A DNA stretch of 64,000 bases, from assembly GCA_030448265.1 (NCBI GenBank), contig JAUJNG010000001.1, forward strand, positions 400,490 to 464,489, read 5' to 3'. The position numbers were made by a program, and so were the translations under genes. This stretch comes from Abditibacterium sp. (GTDB taxonomy: Bacteria > Armatimonadota > Abditibacteriia > Abditibacteriales > Abditibacteriaceae). The notes below the pieces were generated by a model, which saw only the letters and a list, made by a program, of their open reading frames with translations, did no database searches and was not told the origin of the DNA. Shown in pieces: positions 24,154-33,526 of the stretch (position 1 is the first letter of the stretch; the number at the start of each line of letters is the position of its first letter).

Positions 24154-25116
24154 ATGCAACACGGCGTTCTCAACCTCCTCAAACCGCCTGGCATGACTTC
24201 GCACGATGCCGTCGCATTTGTGCGCCGCGTGGTGCAAAACAAGCGCGTCGGCCATACCGGAACCCTCGATCCGGCGGCGGCGGGCGTTTTGCCGATTTGC
24301 GTCGGCCAGGCGACGCGCATCGCCGAATATCTCCAGTCCGGAACCAAAGAATACCTCGCCGAAGCGACGTTCGGGCACGAAACCGACACGCTCGATGCGG
24401 TTGGAAAGGTCATCCGCGAAGCGCCAGCAGCACAAATCAATTTGGAATCGCTGCGCGCGGCTCTGGACGGTTTTCGCGGCGAAATCGAGCAAACGCCGCC
24501 GCTCTATTCGGCGATCAAACAGGACGGCCAAAAACTCTACGAAATCGCGCGCGCGGGCGGCGAAACGGACATCAAAAGCCGTAAAGTCACCATTTCCAAA
24601 CTCGTGGTGACGCGCTTCATTGGGGGCGAAAAACCGCGCGCGATGATTCATATCGAATGTTCGGGCGGCACTTACGTTCGTTCCCTGGTGCGCGATATTG
24701 GCAAGGCTTTGGGCAGCGCGGCGACGATGACGTTTTTGGTGCGAAGTCGAAGCGGCGGGTTTTTTCTCAATGAGGCGGTTTCGTGCGAAGAGTTCGCGGC
24801 GCAGCCACAACTTATCTCCTTTGAAGAAGCCTTGAGTTGGTGCACCCATAACGTTTTGTCTGACGATGAAGCGACTTCGGCTTTGTTGCAGGGCAGACTC
24901 ATCCGAGCGCCTCAATTATCATTCTCCCTCTCCCGCGAAGAATATGAAAAGGATGCGCTGGCGTATAAATGGCTTCAAACCCGCAGGATGCATTTGGAAG
25001 CGCGCAAAAACTCCATCGTGATTCATAACGCCGCGAAAACCGTTTTCGCCCTCGCCATTCCCTCGCGCGAAACCGGATTTTATCGCGCCGACAAAGTCTT
25101 CGATTTAAGAAACTGA
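24154..25116 (+). CDS. truB: tRNA pseudouridine(55) synthase
   Basis: A 320-residue enzyme making pseudouridine 55 in the T-loop of tRNAs. Key motif GHTGTLDPAAAGVLP contains the catalytic Asp (about residue 38). KPPGMTSHDAVAFVRR at the N-terminus and the RNA-binding YRxxG-like regions (TPPLYSAIKQDGQKLYEIAR, CSGGTYVRSLVRDIG) are conserved. The C-terminal 80 residues form a PUA-like domain. ATG 24154 gives the normal N-terminus; the frame upstream is only an overlap with DUF4870. Confidence 0.95.
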   Translation: MQHGVLNLLKPPGMTSHDAVAFVRRVVQNKRVGHTGTLDPAAAGVLPICVGQATRIAEYLQSGTKEYLAEATFGHETDTLDAVGKVIREAPAAQINLESLRAALDGFRGEIEQTPPLYSAIKQDGQKLYEIARAGGETDIKSRKVTISKLVVTRFIGGEKPRAMIHIECSGGTYVRSLVRDIGKALGSAATMTFLVRSRSGGFFLNEAVSCEEFAAQPQLISFEEALSWCTHNVLSDDEATSALLQGRLIRAPQLSFSLSREEYEKDALAYKWLQTRRMHLEARKNSIVIHNAAKTVFALAIPSRETGFYRADKVFDLRN

Positions 25117-25222
25117 CAGCGACTAAAGTCGCTGCAAAGGAAAGCGAAGTCCGCCTGCGCGGACTGATGCATTAACCTGCGAAGGCAGGTTTCGCCTTCC
25201 CTTGCGGCGACTTTAGGCGCTG
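25117..25222. repeat. Foldback repeat with branched interior
   Basis: Outer arms of about 32 bases (25117-25148 and 25191-25222) pair with five mismatches. Between them two smaller hairpins (GTCCGCCTGCGCGGAC at 25149-25164 and CCTGCGAAGGCAGG at 25176-25189) would give a cloverleaf-like RNA. It fills the gap from the truB stop to the ribF start. Confidence 0.85.
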
Positions 25223-25227
25223 CAATT

Positions 25228-26157
25228 ATGCAAGTCCATCGCGCCCTTCCCACTCGCAAACTCCTCGAATCCTGCGCGCTCACCATCGGCACTTTCGACG
25301 GCGTGCATCGCGGCCATCAAAGCCTGGTCGCGCGCCTCAAGCGCGAAGCGAAGTCGCGCCATTTGCCCTGCGCGGCGCTCACTTTCGAGGACATGCCCTA
25401 CTGCCTCTTCAAGCCCGACGAATGTTCGCCGCTTCTCACCCTGGCCAATGAAAAAATCGCCGCCTTCGCGCGAACGCCGCTCGATCACCTGTTCATCGTG
25501 CCTTTCACGCGCGAAATCGCCGACCAGAGCGCGCGCCAGTTCATGGCAATGTGGCGTGAGACCATCAGTTTGAAACTCTTCGTCGGCGGGCCGGATTTCG
25601 CCCTCGGACGCGGGCGCGAAGGCGATATGGCCGCGCTGCGTCAAATTGGCGGCGAATTGGGTTTTGAAACGCTGGCTTTAGAAGGAAAACTCCTCGAAAA
25701 CGGCGCCCCGATTAGTTCAACGCGCGCGCGCGGCATCATCGAAGCCGGACAGGTCGAACTGGCGCGCCAGTTTCTGGGCCGGTCTTACCAAATGGCGGGC
25801 GAAGTCGTTTCCGGCGATCAAATCGGGCGCACCATCGGCGTTCCGACCATCAACCTCGCGCCGCACCCGCGAAAATGCGTCCCCAAAAACGGCGTTTACG
25901 CGATTCAGGCCCGTTTTGACGGCGAAACTCAAAATCGAAACGGGGTTTTGAACATCGGAATGCGCCCGACGGTGGGCGGACTCAAAAAACAGATCGAATT
26001 TCACGTTCTGGACGCCGAAATCGAAACGCCGCCGAAAAATGTCGAAATCGAATTCGTGGCGCGACTGCGTGACGAACGCCGCTTCGATGGATTAGAGGCG
26101 TTGGTCGCACAAATGAAACTCGATATGGACGCGGCGCGGGAGATTCTGACGAAGTAG
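25228..26157 (+). CDS. ribF: Bifunctional riboflavin kinase/FAD synthetase
   Basis: A 309-residue enzyme converting riboflavin to FMN and FAD. The N-terminal nucleotidyltransferase domain has IGTFDGVHRGHQSLV and the ISSTRARGII motif. The C-terminal kinase domain has GRTIGVPTINLAP and NGVYAIQARFDG, then LNIGMRPTVGG and IEFHVLDAEI. It follows truB as in many bacteria. No FMN riboswitch is present; a foldback repeat occupies the leader. The gene's last two codons lie inside the next foldback repeat. Confidence 0.95.
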   Translation: MQVHRALPTRKLLESCALTIGTFDGVHRGHQSLVARLKREAKSRHLPCAALTFEDMPYCLFKPDECSPLLTLANEKIAAFARTPLDHLFIVPFTREIADQSARQFMAMWRETISLKLFVGGPDFALGRGREGDMAALRQIGGELGFETLALEGKLLENGAPISSTRARGIIEAGQVELARQFLGRSYQMAGEVVSGDQIGRTIGVPTINLAPHPRKCVPKNGVYAIQARFDGETQNRNGVLNIGMRPTVGGLKKQIEFHVLDAEIETPPKNVEIEFVARLRDERRFDGLEALVAQMKLDMDAAREILTK

Positions 26158-26246
26158 AGAACGCGAAGCGTGAGCGAGTGAGGCTTGACTGCAAAGATAA
26201 AGTTCCAGTCAAGCCTCACTCGCTGACGCTTCGCGTTCTCTACTTC
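26151..26246. repeat. Foldback repeat with 40-bp arms between ribF and moaA
   Basis: Arms at 26151-26190 and 26207-26246 are inverted copies with one mismatch and a 16-base loop. The left arm includes the ribF stop and the right arm ends next to the convergent moaA stop. It could act as a bidirectional terminator. The sequence is not related to the other families in the window. Confidence 0.92.
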
Positions 26247-26247
26247 A

Positions 26248-27222
26248 CTAACCCCCAATCGAAACCATTTCTTTGCTCGAAAAAAGCGGAATCACATCGT
26301 TCATGCGATGCCCCGCCCATTTCAGCCCCGCCGCTTCCAGAAACGCGCCGCGAAGTTCCTCATCGCCTGCGCCGCCGCGAAGAATCGCGCGCGCATCGAC
26401 TTCGGCGTTTTGGTGCAGACACGGGCGCAGACCGCCCTGCGCCGTGAGTCTCATGCGATTACAACTGTCGCAAAAATGGTCACTCATCGAGGAAATGAAA
26501 CCAGCCCGCGCGCCGGTTTCGCGGCACACATAGCCGCGCGCCGGATCGCCGTTTTCGGCTTCCGGCACCAGGTCGAACCGCGCAGCCAAAATCGCGCGCA
26601 TTTCCTGCGCCGTCACCAAGCGATTGCGCTCATCGAAACGCGCCAGGCCCATCGGCATATATTCGATGAAACGAATCTGGGCTTCGTAAGAACGCGCAAA
26701 ATCGAGTAACGCGGGCAGTTCGTCATCGTTGAGGCCGCGCATCACGACGGTATTGAATTTGAGGCCCAGATTCGCGCGCCGCGCGGCTTCGATTCCGGCC
26801 AGAACGCGCTCGAAATAATCGCGCCGCGCAATTTGAAAGGCTTTTTCGCGGTTCAGGGTGTCGAGCGAAATATTGACGCGATCTAAACCCGCCATTTTGA
26901 GCGGCGCGGCGAGTTCATCGAGCAGCGCGGCGTTCGTGGTCATGGCGATTTCGCGGATTTCGGGAATGGCGCGCAGCATCCCAATGAGTTGGGGCAAATC
27001 GCGCCGCACCGTCGGTTCGCCGCCGGTCAAGCGAATTTTGGACAGCCCCAGCCCCGCGCCAACGCGCACCACGCGCGCGATTTCCTCGAACGACAAAATC
27101 TCCGCGCGCGGCGCGAGTTCGACGCCTTCTTCGGGCATGCAGTAGACGCAGCGAAAATTGCACCGGTCGGTCACGCTGATGCGGAGGTAGGAAATGAGGC
27201 GGTTGAAGCGGTCTTGGAGCAT
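26248..27222 (-). CDS. moaA: GTP 3',8-cyclase (molybdenum cofactor synthesis)
   Basis: A 324-residue radical SAM enzyme for the first step of molybdenum cofactor biosynthesis. The radical SAM cluster is in DRCNFRCVYCMPEEG near residue 20; the second 4Fe-4S cluster uses CDSCNRMRL and CLHQ near residues 255-275. The C-terminal GG needed with MoaC is present at the very end (SIGG). It stands alone, divergent from dnaG. The sulfite-oxidase-like gene at 35739 would use the cofactor. Confidence 0.95.
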   Translation of the reverse strand: MLQDRFNRLISYLRISVTDRCNFRCVYCMPEEGVELAPRAEILSFEEIARVVRVGAGLGLSKIRLTGGEPTVRRDLPQLIGMLRAIPEIREIAMTTNAALLDELAAPLKMAGLDRVNISLDTLNREKAFQIARRDYFERVLAGIEAARRANLGLKFNTVVMRGLNDDELPALLDFARSYEAQIRFIEYMPMGLARFDERNRLVTAQEMRAILAARFDLVPEAENGDPARGYVCRETGARAGFISSMSDHFCDSCNRMRLTAQGGLRPCLHQNAEVDARAILRGGAGDEELRGAFLEAAGLKWAGHRMNDVIPLFSSKEMVSIGG

Positions 27223-27286
27223 GAAAAACTCTTGACTTTACAGAGTGTAGGTTGCACGCTTCGTTCCCGCTGTCATGCTTTAATTG

Positions 27287-29308
27287 ATGCCCCTCGATTC
27301 CACCACCGAAGAAATCCGCCGCCGCGCCGACATCGTCGAAGTGGCCTCGCAATACGTCTCGCTCGTTCCGGCGGGCAACGGGCGCATGAAAGCCTGCTGC
27401 CCCTTCCACGACGAAAAAACGCCCTCGTTTTACGTCTCGCGCGACAAGGGTTTTTATAAATGTTTTGGCTGCGGAGCTTCAGGGGATTGCTTCAAATTCG
27501 TGCAGGCGATGGAAAACACCGATTTCGTCGGTGCGCGCAAAATTCTGGCGGCGCGCTACAATGTCGAAATCAAAAGTCGCCGCGAGATGACGCCGGAGCA
27601 GAAAGAGGAAATTTCCGAACGCGACAAGCTGCTCAAAGTCACCGCCGCCGCCGCGCATTTTTTCCGCGAACAGTTTTCCGGCAATGCGGGCCTCACGGCG
27701 CGCGATTACGCCCGAACACGCGGACTTTCGCGCGAAACGATTGAAAAATTTGGCATCGGCTACGCGCCCGACAACTGGGACGCTTTGCGCGGAACTCTCA
27801 CTCGAAAATACGGTTTTTCCGACGACGAGGGCATCGCGGCGGGGCTTTTCATCGAGAAAAAATCGCCCGAAGGCGAACTGGGCGGTATGTTCGCCGAGAA
27901 CGCGACGCGGCGCGTTTACGACCGCTATCGCCATCGCCTCATGTTTCCCATCTGGGACGAATCGGGCCGCGTTATCGCGTTCGGCGGGCGCGCGCTCGAA
28001 GGCGGGCAAGCCGGCAATTCCGACGCGAAATATATCAACTCGCCCGAAACGCCGTTGTTTCACAAATCGAATGTGCTGTTCGCGTGGCATCTGGCGCGCG
28101 CCGAGGTCTCCAAACGCGATGGCGTGATCATCACCGAGGGCTACATGGACGCCATCGCGCTCCACGAAGGTGGTTTTCCGCAAACCGTCGCCACGCTGGG
28201 AACGGCGCTCACCGCGCATCACGTCGCGCTGTTGCGGCGGCTCGCGCCCAAGGCGGTTTATCTGTGTTTCGACGGCGATTCGGCGGGCATGAAAGCGGCG
28301 CTGCGAACCGCGCCGCTTTTCGCCGAAAACGAACTCGATGTGCGCGTGGTGCGTTTGCCCGCGCAGGACGACCCCGACACCTACATCCGTGAACATGGCG
28401 CGCAGGGGATGGAAACTGCGCTCAAAGAAGCGATTCCTCTCGCGCGCTACCGGCTGGTTTCGATTCTGGATTCGCACGATTTGAATGAAGTCGAAGGCCG
28501 TGCCGAAGCGATGCGTCAGGCGGCGGAAATCATCAACGATTTGGGGTCGGAAACCGAGCGAAGCGGCTACGTTTCGTTTCTGGTCGATGAATTATTAAAA
28601 ATCGAGCGCCCGCAAAGCCGCTTGGAATGGGAGCGGCGGCGCGGCGAATTCGAGCGGCTCGTCAAAAACGAACTGCGCGCCGACGAGGGCCGCGCGGGGA
28701 AACGGGAGCGTCTGCGCGACGCCAAAATCGGCGACGGACGCCTCGCGCCGGTGCGCGAAAAGCGTTTCACCTCGCCCAAATGGGAAGCGATTCGCCTCGA
28801 AGAAGAAAAAGCCGCGCTCGATTTGCACGAAGCCACGCAGTCTTTAGGCGGCGGGCCGAACGTGGCGTCGGGCGTTTTGAAAGCGGAAAAATGTCTGATT
28901 GGCGCGCTGCTGGGCCATGCGGCGTGGCGCGGGCACATTCTGGAAAAGCTGCCGCTTCTCAAATGGACGGACGAAACGCACGGCGAAATCGTGGCGGCGG
29001 CGCGCAAATTCGAGGCGGGGGCGGAGATTTCGCCCGTCGAATTCACCGAGAACTTGAGCGAAGACGCGCAAAAAGTGGTCGGCGAAGTGATGCTTTCCGA
29101 TGAAGCGGCGAGTCTGCCCGACGCCGATGTGATTAACGATTGGATCGCGCGCGTCGAGTGGCATTGGGCGCGCCAGCGCGAAATCGAGATGAGCGAATTG
29201 ATTAAGGGCAAAATCGAGCGCGGCGAAGCGGTTTCGCAAGCCGAAAGAGCGGCGTTTGCGGCGGCGCTCGAAGCGACGCGGCGCAAAATGCCCGTGCCGG
29301 AGAAATAG
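27287..29308 (+). CDS. dnaG: DNA primase
   Basis: A 673-residue primase laying RNA primers at the replication fork. The N-terminal CHC2 zinc domain has CPFHDEKTPSFYVSRDKGF and CFGCGASGD. The TOPRIM core has IITEGYMDAIALHEGG and YLCFDGDSAGMKAA, with DDPDTYIREHG following. The C-terminal 150 residues form the DnaB-binding helical domain. ATG 27287 is used; TTG 27284 is adjacent. No rpoD follows, unlike the common dnaG-rpoD order. Confidence 0.95.
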   Translation: MPLDSTTEEIRRRADIVEVASQYVSLVPAGNGRMKACCPFHDEKTPSFYVSRDKGFYKCFGCGASGDCFKFVQAMENTDFVGARKILAARYNVEIKSRREMTPEQKEEISERDKLLKVTAAAAHFFREQFSGNAGLTARDYARTRGLSRETIEKFGIGYAPDNWDALRGTLTRKYGFSDDEGIAAGLFIEKKSPEGELGGMFAENATRRVYDRYRHRLMFPIWDESGRVIAFGGRALEGGQAGNSDAKYINSPETPLFHKSNVLFAWHLARAEVSKRDGVIITEGYMDAIALHEGGFPQTVATLGTALTAHHVALLRRLAPKAVYLCFDGDSAGMKAALRTAPLFAENELDVRVVRLPAQDDPDTYIREHGAQGMETALKEAIPLARYRLVSILDSHDLNEVEGRAEAMRQAAEIINDLGSETERSGYVSFLVDELLKIERPQSRLEWERRRGEFERLVKNELRADEGRAGKRERLRDAKIGDGRLAPVREKRFTSPKWEAIRLEEEKAALDLHEATQSLGGGPNVASGVLKAEKCLIGALLGHAAWRGHILEKLPLLKWTDETHGEIVAAARKFEAGAEISPVEFTENLSEDAQKVVGEVMLSDEAASLPDADVINDWIARVEWHWARQREIEMSELIKGKIERGEAVSQAERAAFAAALEATRRKMPVPEK

Positions 29309-29423
29309 CTGTAGAACGACCGAATTCACCCGCGCCTGAAAGGGAGTGACGAACGAACGGGCTGTAGGCGGCAAGGTGTGGCACCTTGTTCGCTTGCAGT
29401 TGGGGAGTTGTAGTAGAGTGTTA

Positions 29424-30434
29424 TCATACTGGAGCGCCTTGATGAATTTCACGAAAGTTGATTTCGCGCCAGTTGTCAACGATGTGCTTTTGGAGTGTTG
29501 CAATACACACAGCAGCGCCGAAGTCCGTAGTGCCCAATATGAATCCTTGTAATTTATGTGCTTCTTCGTCAAGAAAATCGTTACTCAAAGGGTGAGTTAC
29601 TGCAAATTCACCATGAACAAACTTACTCCGCGCATCGTAGAAATCACGTAACTGTTTACGAATGGGTTTCTTCTTTTCCTCTGGTATTGACAGCACAGCA
29701 CAAACCCTATCTTGGAGGCTTTTTGTGATGGTTTCTTTTGGAGTGTCATATAGGGCTTCCAAAATGTGAGCCAGCCACACTAAATCTGATGGTTCAGCTC
29801 CATCAAGATGGCAAAGATGGAGAAGGGCAAAAAGGCTCCTTTCCATTCTGGAGGCCGCTATTTGGCGAGTGCCTAAATCCAGTGAATCGAACCACTGCAC
29901 AACTTGCCGAAGAGGAACTCGGTTAATCAAACCCCAGTTTGCTTTTACATCTCTCATCCACAAACCTTCAAACAGCGACGCACTCAATTTCATATCACTT
30001 CGTTTGCCTTGGGGTGGGTCAATGTAAGCTGAGAAGAAATCACAAGAACCTGGCGCAGAGAGATTGAGACACAAGAAAAAGTCATACAAGAACAACTCTA
30101 AAAAATGGCGTTCGCTTGCTTTTACGGATTCGGGTTTGACGACGGTGCATACAACTGGCACCTGAAAATTCTCTTTAAAAACATCATAGCGACGGTCTTC
30201 ATTGAAAGTTCCGTCAAGGGATGCAATGGAAACACTTTTGGCTTCATCCCAGTTTGCTGAAACGATGACATCTCCCATCGGGTGACGATAGATTCTCCTA
30301 CTTAGAACGTCCGTGACTTCACTCCATGTCGAGATGTAGTTCTCTTTGGCTGGATCATCCGTCTCAGACAGAGCATAAGCGTATGAATTGTTATGTAATA
30401 CAAATTGCTGTTTAGTAACTATCACACTGCACAT
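29424..30434 (-). CDS. HEPN-type protein, possible antiviral
   Basis: A 336-residue protein of clearly lower GC than its neighbours. ATG 30434 has a strong ribosome-binding site (AAGGAGG). The C-terminus (RKQLRDFYDARSKFVHGEFA) has the R-x4-H HEPN ribonuclease motif, as in ApeA-like HEPN domains. The N-terminal 200 residues are unassigned. ApeA-type HEPN proteins include an antiphage nuclease, and the isolated, AT-richer gene suggests acquired defence; this is an inference, not a family match over the whole length. Confidence 0.65.
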   Translation of the reverse strand: MCSVIVTKQQFVLHNNSYAYALSETDDPAKENYISTWSEVTDVLSRRIYRHPMGDVIVSANWDEAKSVSIASLDGTFNEDRRYDVFKENFQVPVVCTVVKPESVKASERHFLELFLYDFFLCLNLSAPGSCDFFSAYIDPPQGKRSDMKLSASLFEGLWMRDVKANWGLINRVPLRQVVQWFDSLDLGTRQIAASRMERSLFALLHLCHLDGAEPSDLVWLAHILEALYDTPKETITKSLQDRVCAVLSIPEEKKKPIRKQLRDFYDARSKFVHGEFAVTHPLSNDFLDEEAHKLQGFILGTTDFGAAVCIATLQKHIVDNWREINFREIHQGAPV

Positions 30435-30639
30435 TATAGCAATTCCTCCTTCTGGCCTTCTATCAAAACGCGCGCTGCAAGAGAACAATGTTATTTACCC
30501 GCAAATGTGTCGGCTTAATTACGTTATCCGAGCGTGGATTACCCTATAAAAACCGCAAAGATAGATTTGCGGCGTAACCTTCCTGGATTATGTCATTTTG
30601 CCGCAAATGTGGTTTGCGGCCCCGTTTATTTCCTCTCGT

Positions 30640-31809
30640 TCATTTCAAAAGGTGAGCGACCAGTTCATCCAAATCGCTTTCGCAGTTCATAAAGTGCGCC
30701 GAAACTCGAATCCAATTTTCGCTGTCGCGGTCGCTTCGCAGCGAAAGTGCAAAGCGCTCGTCCAACTTCGCATTGAGCGTTTTTATCTCGCCCTTTCGCG
30801 GCTGAAACGAGACGATGCCGCTTTGGTTGGTTCCATCCGGCTCCCACCTCAAACGGCAGCCGATTTCGAGCAGTTTGCGCGCGCCGTAATCGCGCAGTTC
30901 CCCCACGCGCCGCGACACGGTTTCCATGCCGACATCTTCCAACACCGCGAGCGAGGCTTCCATGCCCACGATGCCCAGATAATTGCGCGCGCCTGGTTCG
31001 AAGCGCTCGGCGCTGGCAAACGGCTCCGTTCCATAGGAAAACCAGTTGTCGCGGCCTTCGATGGCGAGCCAGCCCAGAATTTGGGGGCGCATCTGCGGCA
31101 AAACCGAACCGCGAAACCAGGCGAACGCGGCGCCGTTTGGCCCCAGCAGCCATTTGTGGGCATCGGCGCACACGAAATCGGCCTCCCTCAAATCCATTTC
31201 AATTGCGCCCAGGGCTTGAATCGCATCGACGCAGAGCAGCGCGCCCTTGTCATGGCAAAATTTGCCGAAACTCGAAACGTCAAGCGCGAATCCCGACAGG
31301 AAATTGACCGCCGAAATCGTCACCAGACGGGTTTTTTCATCGACGAAGGGCGCCAGATCATCAGTCGTCCAGTCGCGGGCTTCCCGAAACGGCACGACGC
31401 GAATCTCCACACCGTGCGTGTGCGCCAGATTTTTCCAGATCACGACATTGGCGGGAAAATCGCCATCGAAAACCACGCAGTTGTCGCCGCTTTTCCAGGG
31501 AAACGAAGTCGCCACCAAACCCAGAGCGTGCGAAGTCGAACCGGCGAACGCGATCTCTTCCGCTTTGGCGCCGTTATTCAAAAGCCGCGCCAGGCGTTCT
31601 TTGCAACGGCGATAAGCGCCGTCGTGCAGATAATCGAACTGGCCTTCGCGCGCCAGACGATGCGCGTAATCGGCAATCGCGTGCGCCGAGCGCGCGGGCA
31701 GGGGCGAGACGCTGGCGTGCGTCAGGCAGATTTTGCGCTCGAAAAATGGGAAGTTCTCACGGCGCCAGGCGAAAAACTGAGCGGAATCGGTGGGAATCTG
31801 AGAGTTCAT
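30640..31809 (-). CDS. Class V PLP-dependent aminotransferase/desulfurase-like enzyme
   Basis: A 389-residue fold-type I PLP enzyme. The Schiff-base lysine is in ADAHKWLLGPNG (about residue 218), preceded by the cofactor-binding Asp region LLCVDAIQALG and the Thr/Ser-rich SAVNFLSGFALD. The N-terminal LTHASVSPLPARS replaces the usual Asn-Gly-x-x start of class V. Members include cysteine desulfurases and isopenicillin-N-epimerase-like enzymes. No desulfurase active-site Cys loop was recognised, so the epimerase-like group is more likely. ATG 31809 is chosen over TTG 31818. Substrate unknown. Confidence 0.8.
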   Translation of the reverse strand: MNSQIPTDSAQFFAWRRENFPFFERKICLTHASVSPLPARSAHAIADYAHRLAREGQFDYLHDGAYRRCKERLARLLNNGAKAEEIAFAGSTSHALGLVATSFPWKSGDNCVVFDGDFPANVVIWKNLAHTHGVEIRVVPFREARDWTTDDLAPFVDEKTRLVTISAVNFLSGFALDVSSFGKFCHDKGALLCVDAIQALGAIEMDLREADFVCADAHKWLLGPNGAAFAWFRGSVLPQMRPQILGWLAIEGRDNWFSYGTEPFASAERFEPGARNYLGIVGMEASLAVLEDVGMETVSRRVGELRDYGARKLLEIGCRLRWEPDGTNQSGIVSFQPRKGEIKTLNAKLDERFALSLRSDRDSENWIRVSAHFMNCESDLDELVAHLLK

Positions 31810-31820
31810 GACAAACAAAG

Positions 31821-31966
31821 AAGGGGAGTTTTCAGCAGAGGAGCGGGGGAGCAGAGGGGCGGTGGAGAGGGGGAAGTGAGAGCGAATAGGACATCCCGTT
31901 CGCTCTTACAAACCCCTCTCCTCCGCTCCTCTGCTCCCCCGCTCCTCTGCTGAAAACTCCCCTTCT
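31821..31966. repeat. GGAGCGGA-word foldback element, copy 1
   Basis: Arms of about 50 bases flank a central segment that reads GTGAGAGCGAATAGGACATC and then its partial complement GTTCGCTCTTAC. Arms are made of 8-base words such as GGAGCGGG and GGAGCAGA. The same arms and the same core are found at 35613-35731, so this is a discrete element of 120-150 bp. It separates tatA from the PLP-enzyme gene. Confidence 0.92.
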
Positions 31967-31969
31967 TAA

Positions 31970-32191
31970 TTAGACGCGCGGTTCGGTGTGGCTCGTGATG
32001 GACGGGGGTTCCGCCGAGCGCACTTCGGTGCGGGTCACGGGAGGCAGTTCGTCTTCGTCTTTGGTCGCTTTTTTGAATTCCTTCATGCCCTCGCCCAGGC
32101 CCTTCATCAGTTGGGGCACTTTGGAACCGCCAAACAATACCAGCACGATCACCAGGAGGATGATCATTTCTTGTCCACCTAAAAAGCTCAT
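31970..32191 (-). CDS. tatA: Sec-independent translocase subunit TatA
   Basis: A 73-residue protein that forms the twin-arginine export pore. One N-terminal transmembrane helix (EMIILLVIVLVLFGGSKVPQ) is followed by the amphipathic helix (LMKGLGEGMKEFKKATKDED) and an acidic tail, as in TatA/E. No tatC is adjacent. Tat export would serve cofactor-containing proteins, but the sulfite-oxidase-like protein at 35739 has no Tat signal. Confidence 0.92.
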   Translation of the reverse strand: MSFLGGQEMIILLVIVLVLFGGSKVPQLMKGLGEGMKEFKKATKDEDELPPVTRTEVRSAEPPSITSHTEPRV

Positions 32192-32350
32192 GATGTTCCT
32201 TAAAAGCGCAAAGATTCGCTTTCGCGCCGCGCGTTGGGAAGTATAACGCGCGCTTTGCGCGCTGTTTTTTCGAAATCGAAAAAGTGCAAATGTTTCTCCA
32301 CGCCCGAAAATGAACGCGCGCTTTTGCTAAAATGGCCTTGAGTTCCCGTG

Positions 32351-33484
32351 ATGGCCCCTTATTCGCGTCCCAACTGGGCGCAAATCGACCTCGCCGCGCT
32401 GCGTCACAACGCGCGCCTTGTGGCGCGGCACGTCGCGCCCGCGCGCTTGATAGCGGTCGTGAAAGCCAACGCCTACGGTCACGGCGCGCTCGAAGTCGCG
32501 CGCGCTCTGCAAGAAGTGAACGAAGTGGCGATGCTGGCTGTGGCATCGGTCGATGAAGCGGCGCAGTTGCGTCAAAACGGCATCGAAACCCCGATTCTGC
32601 TGCTCAGCGCGATTTTGCCCACAGAAGCGCGCGACGTGGTGCGGCTCGGTCTCACGGCGACGGTTTTCGACCTCGAAGTCGCCGCCGCCTTGAATAAGGC
32701 CGGCGAAGCGCAAAATCGGCGCGCGTCGGTTCATTTCAAAGTCGATAGCGGCATGAGTCGCCTGGGCGCGCACTGGTGCGACGCGACGCACGTTGTTTCA
32801 CAAGTTTGCGGCTTTGCCAACCTCGAAATCGCCGCGATTTACACCCATTTCGCGTGCGCCGACGAAGATAGCGACTTCAGCGCGCTTCAACTGCGCCGCT
32901 TCCGCGAGTTTTGCGGCGAAAGCGCGCTGCCCCCGACGATTTTGAAGCACGCCGCGAATTCGGCGGGCGCGCTGCGCTTTCGAGAGGCGCATTTCGATCT
33001 GGTGCGGCCAGGCATCGCACTTTACGGCGCGCATCCGTGCCGTGATCTGGCGCCCGACTTCGATTTGCGGCCCGTGATGACGTGGCGCGCGCGCGTCACG
33101 GCGCTCAAAAACGTGGCGACGGGCCAAAGCGTCTCCTACGGCGCGACCTGGACGGCGCCGCGCGCGTCGCAAATCGCGGTTTTACCCGCCGGTTACGCCG
33201 ACGGCTACTTGCGCGCGCTTTCCAATCGCGGCGAGGTGCTTGTTAACGGAAAACGCGCTCCGGTTGTGGGGCGCGTCACGATGGATCAAATCATGGTCGA
33301 TGTGACCGAGATTCCCAGCCGAATTGGCGACGAAGTGACGCTTTTTGGCGAAAACTTGCCCGTCGAAGAAGTCGCCGCGCGCGCCGGAACGATTTCCTAC
33401 GAACTGATGTGCGCCCTTTCGAGCCGCGTGCCGCGCGTTTTTTCTGGGAAGACGGAAGACGGAAGACGGGAGACGGAAGAGTAG
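32351..33484 (+). CDS. alr: Alanine racemase
   Basis: A 377-residue PLP enzyme making D-alanine for peptidoglycan. The PLP lysine is in AVVKANAYGHGALEV near residue 38; the catalytic tyrosine lies near GQSVSYGATW in the C-terminal beta-domain, followed by AVLPAGYADGY, VGRVTMDQIMVDVT and GTISYELMCAL. ATG 32351 is preferred to the adjacent GTG 32348. A TAAAAT box at 32328 implies a very short leader. The last 11 residues (KTEDGRRETEE) are encoded by the left arm of a foldback repeat, so the protein's native end has been replaced or extended. Confidence 0.94.
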   Translation: MAPYSRPNWAQIDLAALRHNARLVARHVAPARLIAVVKANAYGHGALEVARALQEVNEVAMLAVASVDEAAQLRQNGIETPILLLSAILPTEARDVVRLGLTATVFDLEVAAALNKAGEAQNRRASVHFKVDSGMSRLGAHWCDATHVVSQVCGFANLEIAAIYTHFACADEDSDFSALQLRRFREFCGESALPPTILKHAANSAGALRFREAHFDLVRPGIALYGAHPCRDLAPDFDLRPVMTWRARVTALKNVATGQSVSYGATWTAPRASQIAVLPAGYADGYLRALSNRGEVLVNGKRAPVVGRVTMDQIMVDVTEIPSRIGDEVTLFGENLPVEEVAARAGTISYELMCALSSRVPRVFSGKTEDGRRETEE

Positions 33485-33518
33485 ATTCCGTCTTCCGTCT
33501 CCTGTATTCCGTCTTCCC
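33446..33518. repeat. GAAGACG-word foldback repeat
   Basis: Arms at 33446-33480 and 33485-33518 form a near-perfect stem with a loop of only a few bases. The arms are tandem 7-base words (GAAGACG repeated, once GGAGACG). The left arm encodes the C-terminal residues and stop of alr; the right arm ends eight bases before cdaA. Confidence 0.9.
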
Positions 33519-33526
33519 AAACTCCT

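Noticed and set aside
25117..25222. Possible FMN riboswitch before ribF
   Set aside because: The leader is a foldback with two internal hairpins and lacks the conserved RFN words; only its cloverleaf-like outline is suggestive.
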